DNA from: Lachnospiraceae bacterium UBA3845
GTDB lineage: Bacteria > Bacillota > Clostridia > Lachnospirales > Lachnospiraceae
Assembly: GCA_002392705.1 (NCBI GenBank)
Contig: DGHP01000078.1
Location: 1-25,454, forward strand
Direction of reading: 5' to 3'
DNA: 25,454 bases
Shown: in pieces, positions 1-8,483 of the stretch
Numbering within the stretch: position 1 is the first letter of the stretch
Layout: every line of letters starts with the position of its first letter
The notes under the pieces: generated by a model
What the model saw: only the letters and a program-made list of their open reading frames with translations
Databases searched by the model: none
What the model was told of the DNA's origin: nothing
Position numbers and translations under genes: made by a program

Positions 1-2306
1 TGGTTGATTTTTACGATTATCTGGAGATCCAGCCGCTCGGGAACAACATGTTCCTGACCGTTCCGAAATATGACAAGAACGGGGAACTGAAAAACGAACC
101 GAAGACCGTGGAAGATCTGAAAAATTACAACCGGAGAATCGTGGCGCTGGGAGAACAGTATTCCAAGCCGGTGGCGGCGACCTGCGACGTTCATTTTCTG
201 AACCCGGAGGATGAGATCTACCGCAGGATCCTGCAGTTTGCCCTGGATTATGACGAGGCGGATGACCAGCCGCCCCTCTATCTGAGAACGACGGAGGAGA
301 TGCTGAAGGAATTCAGCTACCTCGGCGAGGAGAAGGCCTACGAGGTGGTGATCAGAAATCCCAATATGATTGCCGATCAGGTCGGGCGCTTCTCGCCCGT
401 CAGACCGGACAAATGTCCGCCTGTCATCCCGAATTCGGACGAGATGCTGACCAGAATCTGTTACGACAAAGCCCATGAGATCTACGGTGACAAGCTGCCG
501 GAAATCGTGGAAGAGCGCCTGAAGAGGGAACTGAATTCCATTATCTCCAACGGCTTCGCGGTCATGTACATCATTGCCCAGAAGCTGGTCTGGAAATCCG
601 TGGCAGACGGCTACCTGGTGGGATCCAGGGGATCCGTCGGTTCTTCCTTCGTCGCGAATATGGCCGGAATTACCGAGGTGAATTCCCTTCACCCCCATTA
701 TCTGTGCCCCAGCTGCCATTATGTCGATTTCGATTCCGAGCTGGTCAGAAAATTTGACGGAATGGCGGGCTGCGATATGCCGGACCGGGACTGCCCGAAC
801 TGCGGGACAAAGCTCAAGAAGCTTGGTTTCGATATTCCTTTCGAGACCTTCCTCGGCTTCAAGGGCAACAAGGAGCCGGATATCGACCTGAATTTTTCGG
901 GAGAATACCAGTCCAAAGCCCACAAATATACGGAGGTGATCTTCGGGGCCGGACAGACCTTCCGGGCCGGTACGGTCACGGGCGTCGCGGACAAGACAGC
1001 CTTCGGCTATGTGAAGAAGTATTTTGAGGATCACGGGGAGAACAAGAGGACGGCGGAGGTGGTCCGGATCGCGAGCGGCTGCGTGGATGTGCGCAAGTCG
1101 ACGGGACAGCATCCGGGCGGGATCATCGTTCTTCCCTACGGGGAGGAGATCAATACCTTTACGCCGGTCCAGCATCCCCCGAAGGATGAGAATACCATCA
1201 CAACTCATTTTGACTACCACAAGATTGATCACAACCTGCTGAAGCTGGATATACTGGGCCATGATGATCCGACCATGATCCGGATGCTGGAGGATCTGAC
1301 GGGGGTGAAAGCGGTCGACGTTCCTCTGGACGACCGGCAGGTGATGACTTTGTTCCAGAATACGGATGCCCTTGGAATAAAACCGGAGGATATCGGCGGC
1401 TGCCCGCTGGGATCGCTGGGAATTCCGGAGTTCGGAACTGAATTCGCCATCCAGATGCTGGTCGACACAAAGCCTCAGTACCTGTCAGACCTGGTCCGGA
1501 TCGCGGGCCTTGCCCACGGGACCGACGTCTGGCTGGGCAACGCCCAGGACCTGATCATGAGCGGGACCTGCACCATCTCAACGGCCATCTGCTGCCGTGA
1601 TGACATCATGATTTATCTGATCGGCAGGGGGCTTGACCCGGAGATGTCCTTCATGATCATGGAGAAGGTCCGCAAGGGCAAGGGCCTGACGCCCGAATGG
1701 GAGGCGGAGATGAGAAAGCATGATGTGCCGGAATGGTACATCAGTTCCTGCAAGAAGATCAAGTATATGTTTCCGAAGGCCCACGCCGCGGCCTATGTCA
1801 TGATGGCGTGGAGAATCGCCTGGTACAAGATCAACGAACCTCTTGCCTATTACGCGGCTTTCTTCTCGATCCGCTCCCCGGGCTTTGACTATGAGAAGAT
1901 GTGCCAGGGGCCGGAACAGCTCCGGCGGCATATGGAGGAGTTCGAGGCCAAAGATAAGAAGGACCAGGAGCAGAAAGAGCAGGAGCAGTATAAGGCCATG
2001 AAGGTGGTCCGGGAGATGTACGCCCGTGGATTCTCCTTCATGAAGATCGATGTGTTCCAGGCCCGGGCCACCAAATTCCGCATCATAGACGGGATGCTGA
2101 TGCCGTCCCTGAACAAGATCGAGGGACTGGGGGACAATGTCGCCGCGCAGATCGTGGACGCCTGCAAGGACGGCCCCTTCCTGTCGCTGGACAATTTCCG
2201 GGAACGCACAAAATGCTCGAGAACCATCTCGGAGAAACTGGTGAGCCTGGGAATTCTGGAAGGCCTTCCGGAATCGGACCAGCTGTCGATCTTTGATCTT
2301 CTGTGA
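1..2306 (+). CDS. polC: DNA polymerase III PolC-type alpha subunit, C-terminal part (5' truncated by window)
   Basis: Replicative DNA polymerase of low-GC Gram-positive bacteria. The open frame runs in from the window edge (first full codon at position 3), so the ATG at 48 is an internal Met and the N-terminal OB, PHP and exonuclease regions lie outside. About 767 of the roughly 1,450 residues usual for PolC are present. Visible motifs are GSRGSVGSSF in the palm (about 630-650), a four-cysteine zinc knuckle (CPSC near 705 and CPNC near 793), the catalytic aspartates in PDIDLNFSG (about 876-902), and TGQHPGGIIVLP (about 1098-1136). A helix-hairpin-helix region (KIEGLGDNVAAQI) follows near 2117. 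The C-terminus carries QLSIF (2280-2294), close to the QL[SD]LF beta-clamp-binding consensus, as expected for PolC. aroK follows 49 bases downstream. Identification is firm; only completeness is limited. Confidence 0.97.
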   Translation, partial: VDFYDYLEIQPLGNNMFLTVPKYDKNGELKNEPKTVEDLKNYNRRIVALGEQYSKPVAATCDVHFLNPEDEIYRRILQFALDYDEADDQPPLYLRTTEEMLKEFSYLGEEKAYEVVIRNPNMIADQVGRFSPVRPDKCPPVIPNSDEMLTRICYDKAHEIYGDKLPEIVEERLKRELNSIISNGFAVMYIIAQKLVWKSVADGYLVGSRGSVGSSFVANMAGITEVNSLHPHYLCPSCHYVDFDSELVRKFDGMAGCDMPDRDCPNCGTKLKKLGFDIPFETFLGFKGNKEPDIDLNFSGEYQSKAHKYTEVIFGAGQTFRAGTVTGVADKTAFGYVKKYFEDHGENKRTAEVVRIASGCVDVRKSTGQHPGGIIVLPYGEEINTFTPVQHPPKDENTITTHFDYHKIDHNLLKLDILGHDDPTMIRMLEDLTGVKAVDVPLDDRQVMTLFQNTDALGIKPEDIGGCPLGSLGIPEFGTEFAIQMLVDTKPQYLSDLVRIAGLAHGTDVWLGNAQDLIMSGTCTISTAICCRDDIMIYLIGRGLDPEMSFMIMEKVRKGKGLTPEWEAEMRKHDVPEWYISSCKKIKYMFPKAHAAAYVMMAWRIAWYKINEPLAYYAAFFSIRSPGFDYEKMCQGPEQLRRHMEEFEAKDKKDQEQKEQEQYKAMKVVREMYARGFSFMKIDVFQARATKFRIIDGMLMPSLNKIEGLGDNVAAQIVDACKDGPFLSLDNFRERTKCSRTISEKLVSLGILEGLPESDQLSIFDLL

Positions 2307-2355
2307 TATAAGGGAGCGCCGCTCCTGTCTTAACATTTTGGCAGGGAGTTTTGAA

Positions 2356-2871
2356 ATGTCAGAAAAGAATATTGTCCTGATCGGATTTATGGGAACCGGA
2401 AAATCAAGCGTCGGAAGAGCCCTGTCCAGGGAGATGGGCATCCCCGTCCTTGACAGCGACCGCCTGATCGAGGAGCTGGAGGGGATGACGATCAATGAGA
2501 TCTTCGCCCGGAAGGGACAGCCTTATTTCCGGGACGCGGAGACCCATCTTCTGAAGGATCTGAAAGGGCGTAAAGAGCGGTTTATCCTGTCAGCCGGCGG
2601 AGGGATGCCCCTCAGGGAGGAGAACCGGCCGCTGATGCGAGCGCTGGGGACGGTCGTTCTGATTGATTCCACTGTGGAAAGTCTTGCCCGAAGGCTCAGC
2701 AGGGCCACAGACCGTCCCAACATCAGGGGGGAGGGGAGCCTGGAGGACAGGATAAAGACTCTTCTGGACGAACGCATGCCGATCTATCTTGACGCTGCGG
2801 ATCTCATTGTAAAAAATGAGGGAAAAAGCGTCCGCCGGCTAGCCGGGGAAATAAGAAATAGGTTGAATTGA
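2356..2871 (+). CDS. aroK: Shikimate kinase
   Basis: ATP-dependent phosphorylation of shikimate to shikimate 3-phosphate, the fifth step of the chorismate pathway, in the cytoplasm. The 171-residue product matches the family length. It has the Walker A motif GFMGTGKSS (about residues 10-18), the DSD segment that binds Mg and shikimate (LDSDRLIEE), FRDAE and SAGGGMP for substrate contact, and an RPN lid segment near two thirds of the chain. The frame is open back to 2293, overlapping the end of polC. The ATG at 2356 is preferred because a GGGAG ribosome site sits just upstream and the protein then starts at the first beta strand. It lies 49 bases after polC and is probably cotranscribed with it. 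The efp promoter overlaps its stop codon. Confidence 0.93.
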   Translation: MSEKNIVLIGFMGTGKSSVGRALSREMGIPVLDSDRLIEELEGMTINEIFARKGQPYFRDAETHLLKDLKGRKERFILSAGGGMPLREENRPLMRALGTVVLIDSTVESLARRLSRATDRPNIRGEGSLEDRIKTLLDERMPIYLDAADLIVKNEGKSVRRLAGEIRNRLN

Positions 2872-2891
2872 ACGCGCAGATGTATTAAAAT
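2863..2891 (+). promoter_or_regulatory. Predicted sigma-A promoter for efp
   Basis: TTGAAT (2863-2868) and TAAAAT (2886-2891) are separated by exactly 17 bases. The -35 box lies in the last codons of aroK. The predicted start near 2898 gives efp a leader of about 200 nt. Consensus match seen by eye; not tested. Confidence 0.6.
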
Positions 2892-2897
2892 AAAGAG

Positions 2898-3098
2898 AAT
2901 TCTGGCCTGCCTGACAGGCGGGCAGTGAATCGGTTCCGCTCCGGCGGGACTGTGCATGGGGCGCACGGGAATCCGCGCGCTGAAGTCTTGAAATGATTTT
3001 GGAAACACTGTTCAGACCGGTTCAGCATAAACCGGAACGAGCCATAGCAGTTTTTCATTGCCGGGACGCCGGCAAAGACAGTTTAAGGAGGGTTTTTT
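2898..3098 (+). promoter_or_regulatory. Hairpin-rich 5' leader of efp
   Basis: This noncoding stretch between aroK and efp contains several stem-loops. One is CCGGTT/AACCGG with a 7-nt loop (about 3017-3035). Another is TTGCCGG/CCGGCAA with loop GACG (3058-3075), ending 9 bases before the AAGGAGG ribosome site. A run CAGTTTTT near 3048-3055 follows the first stem and could act as a weak pause or terminator. I do not recognise a known riboswitch class. Confidence 0.35.
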
Positions 3099-3656
3099 AT
3101 GGTATCAGCAGGCGATTTCAGAAACGGCATCACACTTGAGATTGACGGACAGGTCATGCAGGTTATGGAATTTCAGCATGTAAAACCGGGGAAGGGCGCT
3201 GCCTTTGTAAGAACCAAGCTGAGGAATGTAATCGACGGCGGCGTAGTTGAAAAAACCTTCCGTCCGACTGAGAAGTTCCCGCAGGCCAGGATCGACCGCG
3301 TTGACATGCAGTATCTGTACGCGGACGGCGACCTTTACAACTTCATGAACGTTGAGACATACGACCAGGTCGCGATCAGCACCGATATCGTCGGCGACAA
3401 CATGAAGTTCGTCAAGGAGAATGAGATGTGCAAGGTTCTGTCCTACAACGGCAGCGTATTCGCCATCGAGCCGCCTCTTTTCGTCGAGCTGGTTGTCACG
3501 GAGACAGAGCCCGGAGTCAAGGGCAACACCGCTACAGGCGCCACCAAGCCGGCGATCGTTGAGACCGGTGCCCAGGTTATGGTTCCGCTTTTCGTCAACA
3601 CGGGCGACAAGCTGAAGATCGATACCAGAACCGGCGAGTATCTGTCCAGAGTCTGA
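3099..3656 (+). CDS. efp: Translation elongation factor P
   Basis: EF-P binds between the P and E sites of the ribosome and rescues stalls at polyproline stretches. The 185-residue length and three-domain pattern are typical: an N-terminal KOW-like domain ([14 protein letters not shown]), two OB folds, and the C-terminal signature with [19 protein letters not shown]. The loop with the usual modification site reads KPGKGAAF, with Lys32 at the place of the modified lysine of other EF-Ps; the modification type cannot be told from here. The start is supported by AAGGAGG about 8 bases upstream. The gene has its own promoter overlapping aroK and ends at a bidirectional terminator, so it is probably monocistronic. 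Confidence 0.97.
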   Translation: MVSAGDFRNGITLEIDGQVMQVMEFQHVKPGKGAAFVRTKLRNVIDGGVVEKTFRPTEKFPQARIDRVDMQYLYADGDLYNFMNVETYDQVAISTDIVGDNMKFVKENEMCKVLSYNGSVFAIEPPLFVELVVTETEPGVKGNTATGATKPAIVETGAQVMVPLFVNTGDKLKIDTRTGEYLSRV

Positions 3657-3701
3657 TTCAGGGAAGCAGACGCGCAGAAGTATAAAGTATATAAGATCTG
3701 T

Positions 3702-3746
3702 AAAAAAATCCCCTCTGCCTGTAAAAGGCAGGGGGGTTCTGTTTTT
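3702..3746. terminator. Bidirectional intrinsic terminator between efp and the convergent activase gene
   Basis: An 11-bp stem (3710-3720 with 3726-3736, loop GTAAA) is flanked by A7 on the left and a T-rich run on the right, so it can end transcripts from both strands. It directly abuts the stop codon of the minus-strand gene (3745-3747). Confidence 0.85.
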
Positions 3747-6700
3747 ATGCTTCCGCTTCCTTCATCTGCTTCACCGCAGTGGAGAGCATCAGCTTGATCC
3801 GGTTGATCTGATTGACTTCGGAGGCGCCCGGGTCAAAGTCGATCGCGACGATATTGGCCAGCGGGTGCTGCCGGCGGACTTCCTTGATGACGCCTTTTCC
3901 GACCACATGGTTGGGCAGGCAGCCGAAGGGCTGCGTGCAGACGATGTTGTTGGTCCCCTCCTCGATCAGCTCCAGCATCTCTCCGGTCAGGAACCAGCCT
4001 TCTCCGGTCTGGTTGCCCAGGGAGACAATGTCCCTGGCCATCTCGCCCAGCTCCCGGATATGGTGGGGCGGGGTAAAGCGCTCCGAACGGGCCAGCGCGT
4101 CCCTGCCGGCCTTGCGGATATGCTCCAGGTAATAGATGATGATATTGCAGACTCTCGCGGTCCATTTGCTTGCATAGTGGTTTTCCGCCTTAAAGTTTTC
4201 GTTGTAGAAACTGTAAAGGAAGAAGTCCATCATCTCCGGCTGGACCGCTTCGGCACCTTCCCGCTCGAGCAGCTCCACCAGGTGATTGTTGGCGGCAGGC
4301 AGGAATTTGACCAGAATCTCCCCGACGATTCCGACCCTGGGCTTCTTTTCATCGGTGATGGGAAGAACGTCAAATGCATGGACGATCTTCCGGCAGAGCT
4401 CCTTAAAGCGCCTGGAGGAGGTGCTGCCCGAGGACAGAAAATCGATGCATTCTTTCTCCAGTTCTTCGTGCAGGCGGTCGGCGCTTCCTTTTTCCTGCTC
4501 ATAGGGGCGGACCCTGTAGAGGCATTTCATGAACAGGTCACCGAACTCAATGGAATAGAGCAGGCGCAGAAGCAGGGACAGGTTCACCTTAAAGCCCGGG
4601 TTGGACTCCAGTCCCTGGACGGAAGCGGAGATGACCGGTACATGGTCAAGACCCGCCTTCTTCAGGGCGCGGCGGAAGAATCCCATATAGTTTGAGGCCC
4701 GGCAGCCGCCGCCTGTCTGTGACATGATGATGGCGGTGTGGCTCAGGTCATATTTGCCGCTGGTAAGCTCTGCCATCATCTGCCCGACAACGATCAGGGA
4801 GGGATAGCAGGCGTCATTGTTGACATATTTCAGGCCCAGATCCACCGCTTCGTGCTCCGGCGGATTGACCATGACCAGGCGGTAGCCGGAGGCGTTGAGC
4901 CCGGCTGCCATGATGTTGAAATGGATGGGGCTCATCTGCGGGCAGAGGATCGTATAGGTCTTCCGCATCTCCTTTGTGAAGACCACCGGCCGGACCGCGG
5001 AGGAATGTACCTCGCGCGGGGTTTTGTTCGCATTGCGGATGCGGATGGCGGCGATCAGGGAGCGGATCCGGATCCGGGCGGCCCCCAGATTGCTGACTTC
5101 ATCGATCTTTAAGCAGGTGTAGATCTTGCCCGATCCGGACAGGATGTCATCCACCTCGTCGGTTGTCACGGCGTCCACGCCGCAGCCGAAGGAGTTGAGC
5201 TGGATCAGGTCCAGGTCGTCGCGCAGCTTCACATATTCCGCGGCCGCATAGAGCCTTGTATGGTACATCCACTGGTCGAGTACGATCAGGGGCCGGTCGA
5301 TTTTCGCAAGGTCCGAGATGGAATCCTCGCTGAGCACCGCCATACCGCAGGAATTGATCAGCTCCGGAATTCCGTGGTTGATCTCCGGGTCAATATGATA
5401 GGGACGGCCCGCCAGCACAATCCCGTGTTTTCCTGTCTTCTGCAGATAATCAAGAACGCGCTTTCCTTCATCGTAGACGGCCTTCCGGACGGAGGAGAGT
5501 TCTCTCCAGGCAGCGCCCGCGGCCAGGCGGACTTCCTGGGCGGGAATCTCCTTAAAGAGACTGATCAGCTGGCTGGTGACCGTATTCTCATCCGTGAAGG
5601 CGACGAAGGGGCAGAGGAATTCCACATCCTGCTCCCTCAGAGTCTCCACATTGTTCTTGATATTCATCGGGTAGGAGGTAACGATGGGGCAGTCATAATG
5701 ATTGCCGGCATCCTTGAATTCCTTCCGCTCGTAGGGAATGCAGGGATAGAAGATCCTGCGGATCCCCTGGTGGATCAGCCATTCGATGTGCCCGTGGGCG
5801 ATCTTGGCCGGATAGCATTCCGACTCGGAGGGGATGGACTCTATCCCGAGTTCATAGATCTTATGAGAGGAGGCCGGGGACAGGATGACCCTGTAGCGGA
5901 GCTTAGTGAAGAACGTATGCCAGAAGGGATACAGTTCATACATATTCAGCACGCGCGGGATCCCGATGATGCCGCGGTCCGCCTCATCTTCCGGGAGGGA
6001 CTCGCGCCGGAAGATCAGTTTGTTTTTGAAGTCGTAGAGGTTGGGCAGGTTGTCCGCGTTGCGCTTCTTCCCGATGCCGCGTTCACAGCGGTTGCCGCTG
6101 ATAAACTGGCGGCCGCCGGAGAAACGGTTGATGGTAAGACGGCAGTGGTTGGTGCAGCCCTGGCACTTGGAGTTATGGGTCGTGTACTGCAGGGCGTTGA
6201 TCTGCTTGATGCTGAGCATGGAGCTCTTCGGCCGGCCCTCCTGTTCGTAGCGTTCCCGGGCGATCAGGCCCGCTCCGAAAGCACCCATGATCCCGGCGAT
6301 ATCAGGCCGGATGGCCTGGCAGCCCGCGATCTTTTCGAAAGCGCGCAGAACGCCGTCGTTGTAGAAGGTACCGCCCTGCACGACGATATGTTTTCCAAGT
6401 TCCGCCGCGTCGGAGACCTTTATGACTTTATAAAGTGCGTTTTTGATGACGGAATAGGAGAGGCCCGCAGAGATATCCTCCACCGTCGCGCCTTCCTTCT
6501 GGGCCTGCTTTACTTTTGAATTCATGAATACCGTGCAGCGCGTGCCCAGGTCAAAGGGATGTTCCGCGAAGAGGGCGGCTTTCGCAAAATCCTGTACGGA
6601 ATAGTTCAGGGATTTGGCGAAGGTTTCTATGAAGGAACCGCATCCGGAGGAGCAGGCTTCATTCAGCTGTACGGAATCCACCGCGTGGTCGCGGATCTTG

Positions 6701-7992
6701 ATGCATTTCATATCCTGGCCGCCGATATCCAGGATGCAGTCGACCTCAGGATCAAAGAAGGAGGCGGCGTAATAATGGGCGATCGTCTCCACCTCGCCCT
6801 CGTCCAGCATGAGGGCGGCCTTCATCAGCGCCTCCCCGTAGCCGGTGGAGCAGGAATAGACGATCCTGGCGCTGTCCGGCATCAGGGCATAGATCTCCTG
6901 GACCGCCGAGATCGCCGTCTTCAGGGGACTGCCGTTGTTGTTGCTGTAGAAGGAGTAGAGCAGGGCGCCGTCCTCCGAGACAAGGGCCGCTTTGGTTGTG
7001 GTGGAACCGGCGTCGATTCCGAGGTAGCAGTTTCCGCTGTAGCTCTTCAGATCGGCGGTGGCGACTCTGTACCGGCTCTGCCGGCGGATAAAGTCATCGT
7101 ATTCCTCACGGGAAGGGAAGAGGGGTTCCATCCTGGGAACCTCGAATTCGATCCGGATCCCGTGCCGGAGCGCTGTGATCAGCTCATCCAGCCCGGCTTC
7201 CGACTCCCCGCTGCTGTTGAGGGCGGAACCGATGGCCGCGAAGAGATGGGAATTCTCCGGCATAATAGCGTGCTCATCATCAAGGTTCAGGGTCCGTACG
7301 AAGGCCTGCCTCAGTTCACTGAGAAAATGCAGGGGACCGCCCAGGAAGGCGACGTGTCCGCGGATCGGACGGCCGCAGGCAAGGCCCGAGATGGTCTGGT
7401 TGACAACCGCCTGGAAAATGGAGGCGGACAGGTCTTCTTTGGTCGCCCCGTCGTTGATCAGGGGCTGTATGTCGGATTTGGCGAAAACGCCGCATCTGGC
7501 GGCGATGGTATACAGGGACTTATATTCTTTCGCGTATTCGTTCAGCCCCATTACGTCTGTCTGGAGCAGGGAAGCCATCTGGTCGATAAAGGATCCGGTT
7601 CCGCCCGCGCAGGTTCCGTTCATGCGCTGTTCGATGGAGCCGCCCTGGAAATAGATGATCTTCGCGTCTTCTCCGCCCAGCTCGATGGCGACATCCGTCT
7701 GGGGCGCGAAGAGCTGGAGCGCGGAGGATACCGCGATAACCTCTTGTACGAAGGGAACCTTCATATTGCCGGCGAGGGTCAGTCCGCCGGACCCGGTGAT
7801 GACCGGACGGACCGTCAGCGGGCCGGTTTTGTCCCGTGCCTCTTCGATCAGGTCCGCCAGTGTGCCCTGGATATCCGCGAAATGTCTTCTGTAATCGGAA
7901 AACAGCAGATTTTTATCAGAATCGAGAAGGGCAACCTTCACTGTTGTGGATCCGATATCAATTCCAAGAGAGTAGATAGTGTCATGTGGCAT
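3745..7992 (-). CDS. Acyl-CoA dehydratase activase-related fusion protein (two BadF/BcrA ATPase domains + DUF2229 + HgdB-like region)
   Basis: A 1,415-residue protein related to activators of 2-hydroxyacyl-CoA dehydratases, which use ATP hydrolysis and a [4Fe-4S] cluster to push low-potential electrons into a partner. It has two ASKHA ATPase repeats. Repeat 1 begins GIDIGSTTVKVALLD (about residue 10) and has Cys128 (NGTCAGGTGSF) and Cys167 (ARCGVFAKS). Repeat 2 begins GIDAGSTTTKAALV (about 325) and has Cys447 (NEACSSGCGSF) and Cys486 (TRCTVF). These match the two cluster cysteines of HgdC-type activators. Next come a cysteine cluster C610/C613/C617/C636, a DUF2229-like region (about 670-1000), and an HgdB-like C-terminal part with FGCGVDA, NDACYPS, GGGCRASNY and CTQPFGCLPNH. 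The start has AAGGAGGAGA at the right distance (8001-8010). Architecture is certain; substrate and partner are unknown. It stands alone, with no hgdAB or acyl-CoA genes nearby. Confidence 0.88.
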   Translation of the reverse strand: MPHDTIYSLGIDIGSTTVKVALLDSDKNLLFSDYRRHFADIQGTLADLIEEARDKTGPLTVRPVITGSGGLTLAGNMKVPFVQEVIAVSSALQLFAPQTDVAIELGGEDAKIIYFQGGSIEQRMNGTCAGGTGSFIDQMASLLQTDVMGLNEYAKEYKSLYTIAARCGVFAKSDIQPLINDGATKEDLSASIFQAVVNQTISGLACGRPIRGHVAFLGGPLHFLSELRQAFVRTLNLDDEHAIMPENSHLFAAIGSALNSSGESEAGLDELITALRHGIRIEFEVPRMEPLFPSREEYDDFIRRQSRYRVATADLKSYSGNCYLGIDAGSTTTKAALVSEDGALLYSFYSNNNGSPLKTAISAVQEIYALMPDSARIVYSCSTGYGEALMKAALMLDEGEVETIAHYYAASFFDPEVDCILDIGGQDMKCIKIRDHAVDSVQLNEACSSGCGSFIETFAKSLNYSVQDFAKAALFAEHPFDLGTRCTVFMNSKVKQAQKEGATVEDISAGLSYSVIKNALYKVIKVSDAAELGKHIVVQGGTFYNDGVLRAFEKIAGCQAIRPDIAGIMGAFGAGLIARERYEQEGRPKSSMLSIKQINALQYTTHNSKCQGCTNHCRLTINRFSGGRQFISGNRCERGIGKKRNADNLPNLYDFKNKLIFRRESLPEDEADRGIIGIPRVLNMYELYPFWHTFFTKLRYRVILSPASSHKIYELGIESIPSESECYPAKIAHGHIEWLIHQGIRRIFYPCIPYERKEFKDAGNHYDCPIVTSYPMNIKNNVETLREQDVEFLCPFVAFTDENTVTSQLISLFKEIPAQEVRLAAGAAWRELSSVRKAVYDEGKRVLDYLQKTGKHGIVLAGRPYHIDPEINHGIPELINSCGMAVLSEDSISDLAKIDRPLIVLDQWMYHTRLYAAAEYVKLRDDLDLIQLNSFGCGVDAVTTDEVDDILSGSGKIYTCLKIDEVSNLGAARIRIRSLIAAIRIRNANKTPREVHSSAVRPVVFTKEMRKTYTILCPQMSPIHFNIMAAGLNASGYRLVMVNPPEHEAVDLGLKYVNNDACYPSLIVVGQMMAELTSGKYDLSHTAIIMSQTGGGCRASNYMGFFRRALKKAGLDHVPVISASVQGLESNPGFKVNLSLLLRLLYSIEFGDLFMKCLYRVRPYEQEKGSADRLHEELEKECIDFLSSGSTSSRRFKELCRKIVHAFDVLPITDEKKPRVGIVGEILVKFLPAANNHLVELLEREGAEAVQPEMMDFFLYSFYNENFKAENHYASKWTARVCNIIIYYLEHIRKAGRDALARSERFTPPHHIRELGEMARDIVSLGNQTGEGWFLTGEMLELIEEGTNNIVCTQPFGCLPNHVVGKGVIKEVRRQHPLANIVAIDFDPGASEVNQINRIKLMLSTAVKQMKEAEA

Positions 7993-8232
7993 AGATTCGT
8001 TCTCCTCCTTAACCCGCAGGGGCAGGATTGTGGGGCGCTGCGCGTCCGGCGGACGCAGGGACAGCGCCGGTGGAAGCGGAGTGCATACGAAAAGCGCAGC
8101 AGTCCGTAATCAAACTTTTAACAGCTGTCTTCATATATTCAATCGCGCAGAGTGCGCGACTTTCGGCAAATAATGCGTGCCCGCCGGGAGAGGGCTGATC
8201 TTCTCTGTCTGCGGCGTGCAGGACCCGCATAT
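7993..8232 (-). promoter_or_regulatory. Long structured 5' leader of the activase gene
   Basis: The predicted transcript start near 8232 leaves about 240 nt before the ATG at 7992. The leader contains a perfect 7-bp stem with 3-nt loop (TCGCGCA/TGCGCGA, 8143-8159). It also holds a nested hairpin in which GGCGCTG/CAGCGCC (8034-8040 with 8062-8068) encloses GCGTCC/GGACGC (8042-8047 with 8051-8056). The ribosome site follows directly. No T-run or known riboswitch motif was recognised. The rest of this gene-free stretch (8245-8483) holds the two promoters, another stem-loop, and nothing else I can name. Confidence 0.4.
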
Positions 8233-8238
8233 CATACT

Positions 8239-8267
8239 AGTATACCCCCAAGCAGGCACGAATTCAA
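8239..8267 (-). promoter_or_regulatory. Predicted sigma-A promoter for the activase gene
   Basis: Read on the minus strand: TTGAAT (8267-8262), a 17-base spacer, and TATACT (8244-8239). Both boxes are near consensus with ideal spacing, and the direction matches the only gene downstream. Confidence 0.65.
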
Positions 8268-8321
8268 ATATTTCAGTGAGATAAATTTTGCACAATTAAA
8301 ATGGACTTTATGAGCATGGTT

Positions 8322-8345
8322 CCGGCAGATGTACATGTCTGCCGG
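8322..8345 (+). other. Perfect inverted repeat upstream of tgt
   Basis: CCGGCAGA and TCTGCCGG (8 bp) flank an 8-base centre. There is no following T-run on either strand, so it is not an obvious terminator. It lies between the divergent promoters of the activase gene and tgt and could be an operator or an RNA hairpin. Confidence 0.4.
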
Positions 8346-8403
8346 GGCAAAGAAGCGGAAAAGGGGCAAAGCCCGGTTTTCAGCAGGGTGATGAAGGCGA
8401 TTT

Positions 8404-8433
8404 TTCTGGACAAGGATGCGCCTCTGGTATAAG
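8404..8433 (+). promoter_or_regulatory. Possible promoter for tgt
   Basis: A TATAAG box (8428-8433) lies about 60 bases before the tgt start, with only a weak -35 candidate (TTCTGG, 8404-8409, spacer 18). Position is sensible; the -35 match is poor. Confidence 0.3.
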
Positions 8434-8483
8434 ATGAAACAACGGTCATTTTAACAGGCCGGGAATATGAACAGAGATATGGA

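Noticed and set aside
2293..2355. Upstream start for aroK at 2293
   Set aside because: It lies inside polC without a ribosome site and adds 21 residues not expected for shikimate kinases; ATG 2356 has GGGAG.
5260..8109. Long plus-strand open frames (419 and 516 codons) opposite the activase gene
   Set aside because: They mirror the codon bias of the real minus-strand gene, show low-complexity Asp/Gly/Val-rich translations, no recognisable domain and no ribosome sites.
8009..8230. 73-codon minus-strand open frame in the activase leader, starting about 2 bases after the predicted transcript start
   Set aside because: It would be leaderless, has an Ala/Pro/Gly-rich unpatterned translation, and covers the strong hairpins. 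A leader peptide is possible but unsupported.
8322..8345. Terminator at the CCGGCAGA/TCTGCCGG inverted repeat
   Set aside because: No T-run on either strand; listed only as an inverted repeat.
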